Source of the DNA: Stentor coeruleus
Lineage: Eukaryota > Ciliophora > Heterotrichea > Heterotrichida > Stentoridae
Direction: 5' to 3'
Assembly (NCBI GenBank): GCA_001970955.1
Contig: MPUH01000867.1
Coordinates: 1 to 31,287 of the forward strand
Length of the DNA stretch: 31,287 nt
A program made the translations under genes and the position numbers. Positions 7,251 to 17,234 of the stretch are shown one piece after another. Within the stretch, counting starts at the first letter, position 1, and every line of letters starts with the position of its first letter. Below the pieces are notes generated by a model, which was given only the letters and a program-made list of their open reading frames with translations, ran no database searches and was not told the origin of the DNA.

Positions 7251-10055
7251 CTATATTTCAATAGGCTTAGGCACTGGTTTTCTTATATGTCTCATAGTCG
7301 ACCCTAATTGTGTTGGGACGAAAGGTGCGTGTGAACCATATGGCTTAGGAAGACCAACTCCATCATCTGGAATATAACTATTAAGTCTTGGTTCAGCAGT
7401 ACTATGAGTAATAGCTCCAGTCATAGATTTCTCTTCCTTTTCTCGTTCAAGGCGGAGTTTATGTTCTTCTTCACGCATACTTCGGTTCCTTTCCATTTTC
7501 TGGAATTCTTCTTCACAATCATCAGTTGGAGGTATGTTTTCACTAAATCTAGTCTCAGCACTGTCTGAAATTTCTTCAAGTTTTTCTTTTTCTTGTTTGA
7601 GTTTCATTGCTGTTGCTTGGAACATTGAAAGTTCACTTACTGTTGCCATCATTTTCCTTGTAAGTTTTTTGATTCTTGATTGAAACTCATTAACCTTCTC
7701 AGCTAGTTCCAAAGTCCCTTGTCGTCCTGTAAGTGCTTGAGCTCTAAGTCTATCTGCTAAATTGCTAATTTCTTCTAATACTAATTCTTTTTCTAGCAAT
7801 TGTTCTTTTTTACTATTCAATCGTTCTTCTAACACTTGGATTTTAGCTTCTAAAGCTTCTTCATCTGGATCTTCACCAGGTAATTCATTAAAACGCTTTG
7901 AGTTTGATGGATCCTCAAGTTTAGCTGCTAATTCTTTTTCTTTATCCCTTTCAGCTTCAAGTTCTGCTTGTAAAGATATCACTTCAGAAGCAAATGTTGG
8001 AACTTCAGGAATCTGTTTTCTAACCAACTCAATCTGCCTTTTAACAGCGTTTAATTCTAAATTAAGCATTCTTATCTCATCTTCTTTAACTCTTATTTCG
8101 CTTTCACCTTTTTTTTGTATTGTTTCTTGGATATTGCATTTTTCATATAAAATACATAATTCATCATTACGATCTATAAGCTGAATACCAGTATAATTTC
8201 TACTTTCACATACAATTTCATATTTTTGTTTAAGTTCGATCATATCTTTTTCTAAAGAATTTATAATGACATTAAGCTTGTTGATTTCATTTAGTTGCTG
8301 AGTTACAAAACTTTCTTTTTGTTTGACGGCATAGTCGATTTTATTGATTTCGGTCCTGATACCATCTCTATGATGTAAAGTTAATTGAACACTATGTCTT
8401 TCTTCTTTAAGTTTTCGGTCTTTTTCAGCGCTTTCGCTTCTGAGAATTTCAACTTCGTTTTGGAGGATTTTTATACGTTCTTTGGTTTCTGCGAGCTCTT
8501 GCGAAGAGTTTTGTATTTGTTTAACGTATTTGTTTCTATCGTTTTTAACCTCATCGTACATGGCTATACAACTTTTTAATTTGAAGTCAATTTCTTGTTT
8601 GCGTTTTTTCAAGTCAATCAACAAAAGCTCGTTTATTTTCAGCTCCTCTGCAGTTTCTTTAGCTTGGGTTACGTTTTGACTTGCCTTTCTCGCCATGTAT
8701 TCCCTTTTCAAACTTAACCATTCCATTTCTTTATTAAGTTTTGCTTCTTTTACTCTTTTTTTCTGAGCTTCTTTTTCTGCAGCTTCGATTTCCTTCATAA
8801 TTTCTTCAAGCCTTGCCCCTTTTTCCTTTTTATCATCTTCTTTATCCATTTTGTTTTTCTTCATAATATCGCTTTCTTCATGTAATCTTTCAAGAATCTC
8901 TTTTTGCCTACTCTGATCATGTTCAAGAGCTTCTTTTCTTTCCATAGCTTCTTCAAGTTGTTTTTTTATATCATTTAACTGAGTTTGGAACATTTTTTTC
9001 CTATCAGCAGTTCTTTTATACTTCCTTTTAAGTCTGTATGAGTTTTTGCCTAATTCTTGGCCATTATCATTTTCCCTACGCATTGAATCATGTGTAGCTT
9101 TTAAGTTAACCTCAAGTTCCAAAAGAGTATTTCTAAGCGATTTTTCCATTTCACTAGTCTGCATTTTCTTCCTATTCGCATCTTCTTTTTGGTTTTTCAA
9201 GCTTTCAAGTGTCATATTATCGTTTTTCAGCTCCATTTTTAAAGACTCAATCAAATTGTTTACATCCTCTTTTTCTTTCATTAACCTTTGCACCTCAACT
9301 TCAGCTGCATTTGCATCAGCTTCAACTTTATTCAAATCAGCATTCATACCATTTATAGCTTTCTGTAAAATCTCAGCATTTTTACTAAACCTCAAAGGTT
9401 CAGTTTTCGCTTTATTCAAAGCTACGGTGCTAACATCAGACTCTTCTTGAAGTTTTTCAGTTTCTTTATTCAAAGAATATATTAAAGATGTCAATTCTTC
9501 CTCTGTTGAGATTTCTTTAGCGATTCTTTCATCAGTTTCTTCAAGTTCTTTTTCTAAGTCATTGATGAGTTTCTGTAAGCGGTTTATTTCCGGGATGATT
9601 TTAGCTTCTTGTTCTTCTTTACGTTGTTGAAGGAAAGTTCTTATTTCTGTAAGTTCTTGCTCGGTAGAGTTGATTTCCCAGTCAAGCATTGTTACACGCT
9701 GTTCAGCAAGGTCGAGTTCAGCTTGAGTCTATATAGCAGTTACGTCTTCAAGAGTTTTGTTCAACCTTTCTAAGGAAAGCGCAGTTTCTGATTGCTGCTG
9801 GGACACAGTCTCAAGTTTGTGCTGCTGTTTTGTCAGGTCTTGTCTGAGATCTTTAGCTTTGTTAAGGAGGATTTTTTCATTTTCAAATGACTGGACAACA
9901 ATTTCATGAAGGTATTTGAATTTCTCTTTTAAGGCTTCAGCTCTGTATATGCTTTACTTTGTATTTGAAAGCTTTCCTTCTTTTTCCATCTCGGTTATCA
10001 TGTTGTATGCCACACTGTTCCGTACATCTTTGAGCTCTTCTGCACCAACATCCAT
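7251..10055 (-). CDS. CCDC146: CCDC146/MBO2-like axonemal coiled-coil protein, three exons
   Basis: Exons are 10055-9958, 9942-9744 and 9728-7251. The start is the ATG at 10055-10053 and the stop is TAG. The two gaps are 15-nt introns, and without splicing a TAA and a TAG interrupt the frame. The spliced protein has 924 aa, close to the roughly 950 of human CCDC146. It is almost entirely charged coiled coil and ends in the family's C-terminal signature: LPKPYG, HAPFVP, then MRHIRKPVPKPIEI as the final residues. CCDC146 homologues (MBO2 in Chlamydomonas) are ciliary, axonemal or centriolar microtubule-associated proteins needed for normal motility. The assignment rests on the C-terminus and length, because the coil itself is not diagnostic. 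Confidence 0.78.
9729..9743 (-). other. 15-nt intron 2 of the CCDC146-like gene
   Basis: On the minus strand the sequence is GTAACTGCTATATAG, in phase 0 at codon 99, and its last codon is an in-frame TAG. Removal joins KTLED to TQAELDLAE. Confidence 0.9.
9943..9957 (-). other. 15-nt intron 1 of the CCDC146-like gene
   Basis: On the minus strand the sequence is GTAAAGCATATACAG, in phase 2 after 98 nt of coding sequence. It contains an in-frame TAA. Removing it joins NTK to AEALKEK in a continuous coiled coil. Confidence 0.9.
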
Positions 10056-10148
10056 TATTATTTATTATTTACATTAGATAAGTTGATAGAAAAAATTCCC
10101 TAGGCTTATGATTTGTTCATCAGAAAGTGAGCTTTTGCTATGTGGATT

Positions 10149-10820
10149 TTACAGAATAGAGTTAAGAATGTTTTTGGAATTACTTGTTTGAAGTGCTGTA
10201 GTTAAGTTATTAAGGGGGGGTTTGAGGATCTTTTCTGTAGCTTCAATGGCTCGTTTGAGTTTTGCGGAGTTGTAGGATTGGAGATTTTTGAGCTCGGTTT
10301 GATGGTCGTTTTCTTTTCTTTGTAATTGCTTTTCATAATCGTTTACTATTTGGCTTATTTTTTTCTCGCACTTTGACTTGGTTTTGTGTTTGTATCTCTC
10401 ACATTCATAGTGAAGTTTCTGAGAAATAACCAAAACTGATTTACAATTCAAATCACGTAAAAGCAAATCAATATTTTCTTTAGAATTTCTACTTTTCTCT
10501 TCAAACTTAGCCTGTTTTTCTTGTATCTTTATAGAAAATTTAACTTTAATTTCTTGAATTTCCTCTTCAAGCATTCTATTTTTTTCATTAAGTTCCTTTA
10601 TTTTCTCTAAAAGCTCCTGGATTTTATTATTCATTTTTTCTGAAATCTTTTCATATCCTTGGCAATCAACGAATATTTCTTTAATTTTAGTTCTAAGTTG
10701 GCTCAGCAAATTTTTCGACTCGTTTTTTTCGTCTTTTTCCAAAGAGTTTTCAAGTAATATGGTTAATTTTTCTAGGTTTTTAGCTTTATCTGTAGGCGCA
10801 AGATCCGAAGTATTACTCAT
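10149..10820 (-). CDS. Coiled-coil protein of unknown function
   Basis: A 223-aa protein starting at ATG 10820. Residues 1-25 are polar. Residues about 15-200 are Lys/Glu/Gln-rich heptad sequence with a small break around the Cys-containing stretch near residue 126 (LRDLNCKSVLVI). The C-terminus is a short non-coiled Leu/Asn/Ser tail. I do not recognise a family. It lies 93 nt upstream of the CCDC146-like start on the same strand and is divergent from the CCDC180-like gene 222 nt away, so a cytoskeletal or ciliary role is a guess from neighbours. Codon use resembles neighbouring genes. No intron consensus was found. Confidence 0.65.
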   Translation of the reverse strand: MSNTSDLAPTDKAKNLEKLTILLENSLEKDEKNESKNLLSQLRTKIKEIFVDCQGYEKISEKMNNKIQELLEKIKELNEKNRMLEEEIQEIKVKFSIKIQEKQAKFEEKSRNSKENIDLLLRDLNCKSVLVISQKLHYECERYKHKTKSKCEKKISQIVNDYEKQLQRKENDHQTELKNLQSYNSAKLKRAIEATEKILKPPLNNLTTALQTSNSKNILNSIL

Positions 10821-11042
10821 ATTATAATATTTTCATTGGTCCTTGCATATTTTCTTGTATTTTTATACAGTCATCTTTGAATTGGCCGAAAATCTAAATC
10901 TATAATATTGAAAGGAATCACATAAACTTTGTATTATTTAAATATACTTCATCTTATGTTCAGCTACACAAGGGTAATCGGAAGTTGAAAAAATGGAAGG
11001 CAGCTAATCTTCTCAAATAAATAATATAATATTAATATCAAT
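10821..11042. promoter_or_regulatory. Divergent promoter region between the coiled-coil and CCDC180-like genes
   Basis: This 222-nt spacer separates two start codons that point away from each other, so it must contain both promoters. It is AT-rich, with A/T-only words just before the ATG at 11043 (taatataatattaatatc). No RFX X-box or other named ciliary motif was recognised by eye. Confidence 0.5.
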
Positions 11043-14000
11043 ATGAGGAACCAGAGAGAACTTCAAGGATTGTCTATAACTCATAAAGCTTCAGCCTGTC
11101 TTCACAATGCACTCAAACAAGAACGTTCATCTTCAAGAGGTCTTTTGTCTTCAATAGGTAAACAAGTTGTTGGAAGGAACAAAACAACTACTAGCATGAC
11201 TGACTATATTGAAAAACGTGACTATAGTGAAAAAGTCCACGGTCAAGTTCGAGCTCTGAGCAACTACAAAGCTCCCGAAAAGAATGAGCATATTGAACAA
11301 ATGATTGACAGCCAAAGAGAAAACCGCCGGCAAAGGCATTTGAATTGCATAAAAGAGTTCGAAAACTGGCACGAAAAACTTATTGAAAACATAAAATTCA
11401 GCACAGAAGAAACCAAAAAAAACTGGGAAAGTTTTGCCAAAGCAAGCGAAGAAGAACTAAATTCTATGATAAGCGGGTTCACTGAAGAGCTTTTATTAAC
11501 AAAAGAATTAGAATATGTACTTGCTGGATATGATAATATAAACTATCATGTGGCTAAAAGACATACTGAAGCTGAAAAAATGAAAAATGATCTTCAAAGA
11601 CTTGAAGGGGAAAAACTTCATTCAACAGAAAATTTTTTGTTTATTATGAGAAAAAATCTTATTGAAATCGCATTTCAGTTATCACCTGAAATCGATACTT
11701 TTATATCATTAAAGAAAACTGCTGTGATTGCTGATGATAAAACTTGTAAAAAAACTATTGAACAATATGCTAGTAAAGCTCTTGAAAATGAATCGAAATT
11801 AAAAGATTTTATGATGAGTAGGCTTAAAGATAAAGAAAAATTCTGGAGACTTGTTCATCATGATGCTGCAATGAAAGCGTTTTCTCAGGAAATTAGGTCG
11901 AAAAATTATGTGAATCCTGAGGAAAGGGTGAGTTTATTTGTTGAATTGAAAGGAAAACAGAAGGAAATTTTTAATGAAAGAGTTGAGTTGCTAAATTCGA
12001 TTGTTGATATACCTATGGCGAGTTTTACTCAGGAAAAAGTTGAACAGTTTATAGAAAAATTGAATTCGCTTAATGATAAAGCACAAGGGATTTATGATAC
12101 GGAGATACAGAGGATTGTGGATTTCCAGAAAAAACTTGATCAGGAAGTGGAGGAAAAATTGGAGGTTTTACAGAATAAACTGGAGTATTATAAAGCGGAT
12201 ATTAATGAACCGTTGGAAGAACTTATTTATCGTGAAGGGAGGCTTATAGTGGATAAACTCAAAGAGGACTCGAAAAAACTCTTAACTAAAGCTATAAAAT
12301 ATCTTGAAGAAACTGATATAAGAGCCCATGAAGTGTGTATATCTTTAAGTACCTTTTGGAAATCTATTGCAAAAGAGTTTGACTATATGATATCTTATAA
12401 CCGTGAAGAAGAGAAAAAATATGAGTTGTCTATAGCATCAAGAGGTGATACTATGGATGAAAACGTCGATGACCTAGAAGAAGCTTTTAACAAAGAAGTC
12501 TATAAATTAAAAAGGTCGATAACTTTAGAACAACTCGAACAACGGCTTCAAGAATCCTTCAAAATCCTCGACAAAATCGCTTCTGAATATCGAGGATATA
12601 CCGACGATTCTTTAAAAATCATGAATTCTCATCAAAACCTTATAAAAAACACATACGAAACTTTCCAAGTGAAAGTTGGGGAAAAGTTCGGTCTTTTACC
12701 AATGAGCCGTAAAGCAGCTTTTATGCAAGCTATCAAAGATAAAAAACTCAAAGAAATTGAAGATGCTAAAGCTTTTGAAGATCCTAAAAAGAAAATCGGT
12801 AGAAAAGAAGAAGAACCTAAAATCGATTACCCAATATTAGAAGAATGGAAATATGGACCAAGTAGTTGGGTTATATTAACAAAACTTGACCATATAATAA
12901 TTGAACTTTTAATAACAGAAGAAGATAGGGCGAAAGAAGAAGAAAGAAAAAGAATTGAAGAAGAGCATAAAAGACAAGAAGAAGAAAAAAGAATTATAGA
13001 AGAAGCTCAGAAAAAGGAAGAAGCGAAAAAAGGCCGCAAACCTGAGGTTAAGAAAGTTGAGGAAGTGAAACAAGAAGTTCAAATTGTTGAGGAACCAAAA
13101 GAACCAGATGAACCAATTGACCCAGAAGGGAATTTCTGTTTAGAAACTGAGATTTTTATAGATTTTAAACTATCGATGAGCCTAACATGTCGCCTTAGAG
13201 AACACAATATCAATTTTATATTCGCACAAATGGAAAACCAAATACAAGCAGCCCAAGCTACAGACAAGAAAAGCATAGAAAAAACAATTGAAGAACTTGA
13301 TGAGCATTTAAGATACTTATGGCCAAGGAAAGGGAAACTTGAAGTTAATGAATTTAGCTCAAGACTTATAGAAGTAAAAAGACACTATAGTCGTTGGGAT
13401 AGACATTCTGAAGAAACTTTAAAGAAACAATCACAAAATGCTGAAGAATACTCAAGTATCATGCAAAGTTTGAAAGATTATCTGATTTCATATAGAACCA
13501 AACAAGAAGAGCTTAGAAAACTTCTACCTAATTGTGTGAATCTTGCTGAATGTCAAGGACTTATGCGTAAATCTAAAGACTTAGAACTGCAGCTTTTTCA
13601 ATATTCACAAGATGCTTTAGGTAGAGCAAGAGGGATTTATGATAGTCAATGTGCAAGAATTATGTATCAGAATTATGAGTTTATAGAATCTTTACAGCTT
13701 TTTGAAAAAGGTGGGAATTATGATGCTGATGAAGTTGAGTATTATAGACAAAAGACTACAATTATCGATAAAGAAGTATCAGAGGTTAGAGAAAAATGGC
13801 AAAATGAGTTTGAAGGGTTAATGAAAAAAGTAGAAACTGATAGATCAGAACCTATTAAAATGTTTGAGAAAGAGTTCGCTTTGGTTGTAGAAAATATTGC
13901 TGCAAAGGAAGGTATGGGGAAAAAATATGGCGCTCCAAGAAGGACAGCGCAAGAAAGACTAAGAGCTGAGATGACTAAATGTGAGAAAGCTCAAGCAGGA

Positions 14001-15323
14001 ATAGATAGGACGATTGTGGATTTGGAAAGATTAGTCCAAGAATACAGAGAAATTTACGCATCAAAATCTGAACCACATTTTGCAGGCCGCAATCCATCTT
14101 TAGCTTTAGAAATCCGAAGGGTTTTAATATCTATAAGAGTTTGTTCACACAAATACGGAATTCATATTTCAGGGTTTAAAGATGAAACTGTTTTAGCATT
14201 AAAACCTCTAACATGGAAAGAAGATGTTTCAATTTCAAGTCCTACAGCTGATGAATTACCTTTAGAATCAAGTAGAATGGAAATATTATTAGATCCACTT
14301 GAAGATATTGGTGTACAAAAAAATCCTTTAAATTTTTGGCAAAGGGTACTTGATATAGAAAAATATGCAAGGGAAGAAAGTTTGAAGCTTTTTCAAGGAA
14401 AGTCAAGTGCAGTCCCAGAATTTATGGAAAAATATCTTAAAAGCATGAAATCTAATGCTGAGGATTTTAGGTTAAAAAGAATTAAAGCTTTAAGAGAAAG
14501 TTCTGTTAAGGTTATTGAGGTACTTGAAATGGTTTCTGAAGCTGTTGTTAATTCTTTGTGGTTTGGAAGCGAGTTTTTGTTTGAACAGGAGTGTGAAAAA
14601 TGCGACTCGAAGGTTATGGTTGAGTTTGAGAAACTTGAGGAACTTAGGGTTAAACATAAAGCTATGCTTAGACCCAACTTGTCGAATCCTAGCTGTAGGC
14701 AGGAACTGGATGAACTTAATAAGATTGAAGAAGATAGGTCGAATAAGCTCAAAACTCTTATAAAATCCTCATTAGATGGGTTCTACAAAACAGTCAAAGC
14801 TAGTGGTGACTTATACAAAACCAAACTCCTCAACAACACTGAAGTTCTCCTGTATCTCTACGACAATTTTTTCACCTACGATTCTTATATTTCCTTACCA
14901 GGTGATCAGCAACTAGAAATTAAAAGATCAAACATAAAAAAACTTGTTTTAAAGAAAAAAGTATCAATCCCAGTCCCTCCACCTCCTGTTGTACCAGATA
15001 AAAAAGGTGTAGCTGTCGATCCAAATGCCCAACAAAAAGTGCCGAAAGGTATGAAAAGCTGGCCTGGGCTACCTTTAAATAACATGAAATTGCCAATTGA
15101 TTCTAATGTTCCTGACTCGCAACCTCTTATTAGTATGAAGACACGTGGGCATAAATCTATTATTAAGTGTCGAAATGAGAGCTTTAGATGCTTTAGTTTG
15201 TTATTTTGTAACAAAGTTAATGAGTTCTCACATAAGATGAACACTTTACTTACGGAAGAGGATAGTTGGAATGACAAATGGAAAAGCAGTGTGGGTTTTT
15301 TGAAAGTTAAGAATGCTTATTAA
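11043..15323 (+). CDS. CCDC180: CCDC180-like large coiled-coil protein (DUF4455/DUF4456 type)
   Basis: A single uninterrupted exon of 1426 codons. The protein resembles the CCDC180 family, which has an N-terminal DUF4455 and a C-terminal DUF4456 joined by a low-complexity region. Residues about 60-590 are helical, with an HEKLIENIKFSTEETKKNWE type start. About 620-690 is a Glu/Lys-rich single-helix-like stretch (EEERKRIEEEHKRQEEEKR) followed by acidic Pro-rich sequence. About 700-1300 is the second helical domain with FWQRVLDIEKYAREESLKLF. The end has a Pro run (PVPPPP) and a short globular tail. CCDC180 proteins are linked to cilia and flagella. The family assignment comes from overall architecture and remembered domain wording, so it needs a profile search. 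A long microtubule-associated coiled coil is certain; the exact family is less so. Confidence 0.62.
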   Translation: MRNQRELQGLSITHKASACLHNALKQERSSSRGLLSSIGKQVVGRNKTTTSMTDYIEKRDYSEKVHGQVRALSNYKAPEKNEHIEQMIDSQRENRRQRHLNCIKEFENWHEKLIENIKFSTEETKKNWESFAKASEEELNSMISGFTEELLLTKELEYVLAGYDNINYHVAKRHTEAEKMKNDLQRLEGEKLHSTENFLFIMRKNLIEIAFQLSPEIDTFISLKKTAVIADDKTCKKTIEQYASKALENESKLKDFMMSRLKDKEKFWRLVHHDAAMKAFSQEIRSKNYVNPEERVSLFVELKGKQKEIFNERVELLNSIVDIPMASFTQEKVEQFIEKLNSLNDKAQGIYDTEIQRIVDFQKKLDQEVEEKLEVLQNKLEYYKADINEPLEELIYREGRLIVDKLKEDSKKLLTKAIKYLEETDIRAHEVCISLSTFWKSIAKEFDYMISYNREEEKKYELSIASRGDTMDENVDDLEEAFNKEVYKLKRSITLEQLEQRLQESFKILDKIASEYRGYTDDSLKIMNSHQNLIKNTYETFQVKVGEKFGLLPMSRKAAFMQAIKDKKLKEIEDAKAFEDPKKKIGRKEEEPKIDYPILEEWKYGPSSWVILTKLDHIIIELLITEEDRAKEEERKRIEEEHKRQEEEKRIIEEAQKKEEAKKGRKPEVKKVEEVKQEVQIVEEPKEPDEPIDPEGNFCLETEIFIDFKLSMSLTCRLREHNINFIFAQMENQIQAAQATDKKSIEKTIEELDEHLRYLWPRKGKLEVNEFSSRLIEVKRHYSRWDRHSEETLKKQSQNAEEYSSIMQSLKDYLISYRTKQEELRKLLPNCVNLAECQGLMRKSKDLELQLFQYSQDALGRARGIYDSQCARIMYQNYEFIESLQLFEKGGNYDADEVEYYRQKTTIIDKEVSEVREKWQNEFEGLMKKVETDRSEPIKMFEKEFALVVENIAAKEGMGKKYGAPRRTAQERLRAEMTKCEKAQAGIDRTIVDLERLVQEYREIYASKSEPHFAGRNPSLALEIRRVLISIRVCSHKYGIHISGFKDETVLALKPLTWKEDVSISSPTADELPLESSRMEILLDPLEDIGVQKNPLNFWQRVLDIEKYAREESLKLFQGKSSAVPEFMEKYLKSMKSNAEDFRLKRIKALRESSVKVIEVLEMVSEAVVNSLWFGSEFLFEQECEKCDSKVMVEFEKLEELRVKHKAMLRPNLSNPSCRQELDELNKIEEDRSNKLKTLIKSSLDGFYKTVKASGDLYKTKLLNNTEVLLYLYDNFFTYDSYISLPGDQQLEIKRSNIKKLVLKKKVSIPVPPPPVVPDKKGVAVDPNAQQKVPKGMKSWPGLPLNNMKLPIDSNVPDSQPLISMKTRGHKSIIKCRNESFRCFSLLFCNKVNEFSHKMNTLLTEEDSWNDKWKSSVGFLKVKNAY

Positions 15324-15905
15324 TTAGGATGTTTTTTAAGTAAGATTTTGAGATAAAATTGGTTTTATTGTTTTTTTAGAATATTTATGAGTGGTAAAGG
15401 TCAGTTACCAAAGAAAATTTGATAATTTATATACACTTGCATATTATTGCTTATATAATTGTATTTATTTTTATAGTGTATATATAAAAAATAAGAAAAG
15501 ATCTCATTAGTATTCAAACACAATTTCTTCTCCTAGTCTTCTAAATCCTATTACTCTAACTTCTAAGGATTTCTCCAAATCATTCACAACAAAAATTCTC
15601 ACCACTTTCCCCCAACCATCTAATTCTCTATTTCCAACCCGATAAATCAAACCAAGTCAAACATTTTTCTCTCATCAATCATCTTAAAATCCATCTTAAA
15701 CCTAAAATTCAAACATAAACCCTTTCACACTAAAAAAAACCCCTAAAATCTTTTAAAATCCTAAATTCTCAGCCTACAACATCAAAAAAGAAACCCAAAT
15801 CCTAACACCCACCTTCTCTAACCCCAACCAAAACTTTTACAAAATCTTCATAAACCTTATAAAAATTCCAACACTCATCAGGCGAAAATATTTATAAAGC
15901 AAAAA
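15324..15905. promoter_or_regulatory. Intergenic spacer with C-poor left part and strongly G-poor right part
   Basis: The left part (15324-15480), the 3' flank of the CCDC180-like gene, is rich in T and G and poor in C. From about 15530 to the next ATG the plus strand becomes C-rich and nearly G-free; 15661-15840 contains only two G in 180 nt. The switch marks the change from 3' flank to promoter flank. No ORF was found. Confidence 0.45.
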
Positions 15906-16622
15906 ATGTCAGAGATATTAGACGAAAGCAGGGACGGGAAGTTATATCAGCAGCTAACAGAGAATGATTGTGGTAAAAAAGTTTTTATAACAAGCGAAGA
16001 CCCAATTGGTCTCTACAATCATACGATAAAACAATTTAATGCTGCCTGCAACCGAACTTGTGAAGGGTCATACGAAAAAATAGATCCAAACTGTTTATAT
16101 GGAGCGTGGATGCTTAGATGGTGGACTTTATTAAGATGTGACACGAATGTGTTTTTCTTGATTGTTTCGTTTGTCATTAATTTTGTTGTAAGTTTGATTC
16201 CGATTCTTAACTTGATTGATTTTGTGATTTGGATTATGGTCTGGTTGCTTTATGAAAGGGCTTACAAGATTCATAAAAGGACTAATAAAAACCTTTCTCA
16301 AGACCCGTTTAAGTATATGGTTCATAATAATGCCCTTTGTGCTAAGGCTAAACTTTATAACTTGTATTATGAGATGCCTGTTTCATCACTAAGTTCGCTT
16401 GGGATGAGAGAAAGTCAAATGGAAATACTTAAGTCAAGGAAAAAAGGATCAACTGTGACTTTTATGATCTACAATGATCGGTTCAAATCTGCATGGTCAC
16501 GTTTTGGTTTCTTGAGAATCTTTCACATCATTCAGCTCCTTATCTGCATTGGGGGAGTACTTCTAGCAAACCTAGCGATTTACCCAAAGATGCATATCAA
16601 TGAGGTATTCCAATCAACTTAA
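15906..16622 (+). CDS. Multi-pass membrane protein of unknown function
   Basis: A 238-aa protein with a polar N-terminus, then a Cys-containing stretch around residues 49-78 (CNRTCEGSY, NCLYGAWMLRWW, LRCD). Two to three hydrophobic helices follow at about 80-100, 100-115 and 209-228. Between helix pairs lies a basic loop (YERAYKIHKRTNKN) and a soluble stretch with repeated Ser (VSSLSSLGMRESQMEILKSRKKG). There is no signal peptide. I do not recognise the family. The ATG follows a G-poor flank as for other genes here. The stop (TAA) lies 40 nt from the stop of the convergent gene. No intron is needed. Confidence 0.7.
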   Translation: MSEILDESRDGKLYQQLTENDCGKKVFITSEDPIGLYNHTIKQFNAACNRTCEGSYEKIDPNCLYGAWMLRWWTLLRCDTNVFFLIVSFVINFVVSLIPILNLIDFVIWIMVWLLYERAYKIHKRTNKNLSQDPFKYMVHNNALCAKAKLYNLYYEMPVSSLSSLGMRESQMEILKSRKKGSTVTFMIYNDRFKSAWSRFGFLRIFHIIQLLICIGGVLLANLAIYPKMHINEVFQST

Positions 16623-16662
16623 CTAGAATAACAATTATTCATCTAAAGCATTTATTTTATTA

Positions 16663-17234
16663 TCAATAAAAATCAGACTTTCTTGTAATCATTTTCGCAC
16701 TTTTCACCCTTAGAAACTCCCCAAATTTGTTATTGACATCAGGCTTTTCTATAGTTTTTCCTAATTCTGAGTACCTTATTTTTGATTTAAAAAGACTGAA
16801 TCTTTTTTCGCTATGTCGAGACTCTTTGGGAATTTTGTGTTTTAGGATTTTTTTTAAGGAGTTCGACCTAAAAATGAACTTGATTCGGTTTTCGGGTTTG
16901 AGTTTGATTGGAGAACGAGAGTGAACAGATTGAACTTGTCGTTTTGATGGAGTTTCTAGTGTTTTGTAATAGTTTTTTACTATCACGATTTTACTTTCTA
17001 GATTAGCGCTCATGTAGGTTTGTGGAAATTTTGAAGCTTTTGCGATTGACACTTTTTTGATAGGATTTGCTGATGACTTCGCACTTTACTGATTTAACGT
17101 TGAGGTTTTATGGTGATTTCTTACAAGAATCAATTTAACTTTTCATANGGAAATTTTGAAGCTTTTGCGATTGACACTTTTTTGATAGGATTTGCTGATG
17201 ACTTCGCACTTTCAATCCATTTTCCCAGAAGCAT
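16663..17234 (-). CDS. Small basic protein, gene split by an assembly junction
   Basis: The body (17052 to the TGA at 16665-16663) encodes a Lys/Arg/Ser-rich protein with words such as SRSPIKLKPENRIKFIF and KKILKHKIPKESRHSEKR. It has no known domain. The 5' end crosses the N at 17148. In the right-hand copy the frame continues without a stop to an ATG at 17234-17232 (MLLGKWIESAKSSANPIKKV before SIAKAS). Skipping the 125-nt duplicated segment then gives an intact 148-aa protein. In the left-hand copy a TAA (17088-17086) closes the same frame just upstream. I therefore take 17234 as the start. Function is unknown; the composition suggests nucleic-acid or cytoskeleton binding at most. Confidence 0.6.
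17024..17212. repeat. 64-nt perfect duplication around a single N (assembly join)
   Basis: 17024-17087 equals 17149-17212. Between them lie 17088-17147 and the N at 17148. Unlike the other two joins, unique sequence lies between copy 1 and the N, so the left contig follows a different path after the shared part. Confidence 0.8.
17085..17124 (+). repeat. 40-nt repeat, copy A (partner at 17618-17657)
   Basis: This segment and 17618-17657 agree at 39 of 40 positions (G at 17112 against A at 17645). The flanks differ on the right side. It may be the right flank of a roughly 408-nt segment that is missing from the left contig version. Confidence 0.75.

Noticed and set aside
7472-7486. A 15-nt GTATGCGTGAAGAAG segment in the last exon of the CCDC146-like gene as an intron
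   Set aside because: It lacks the internal TAT and Y-AG end of the four supported introns and reads as normal Arg/Glu-rich coil; removal is not needed.
9690-10055. In-frame TAA and TAG in the CCDC146-like gene as evidence for a reassigned genetic code
   Set aside because: Both lie inside perfect 15-nt GTAA...AG introns. TAA, TAG and TGA all end other genes here, so the standard code explains everything.
12799-12813. A purine-rich 15-nt GTA...AG segment in the CCDC180-like gene as an intron
   Set aside because: It does not fit the intron consensus, has no stop, and encodes typical RKEE sequence.
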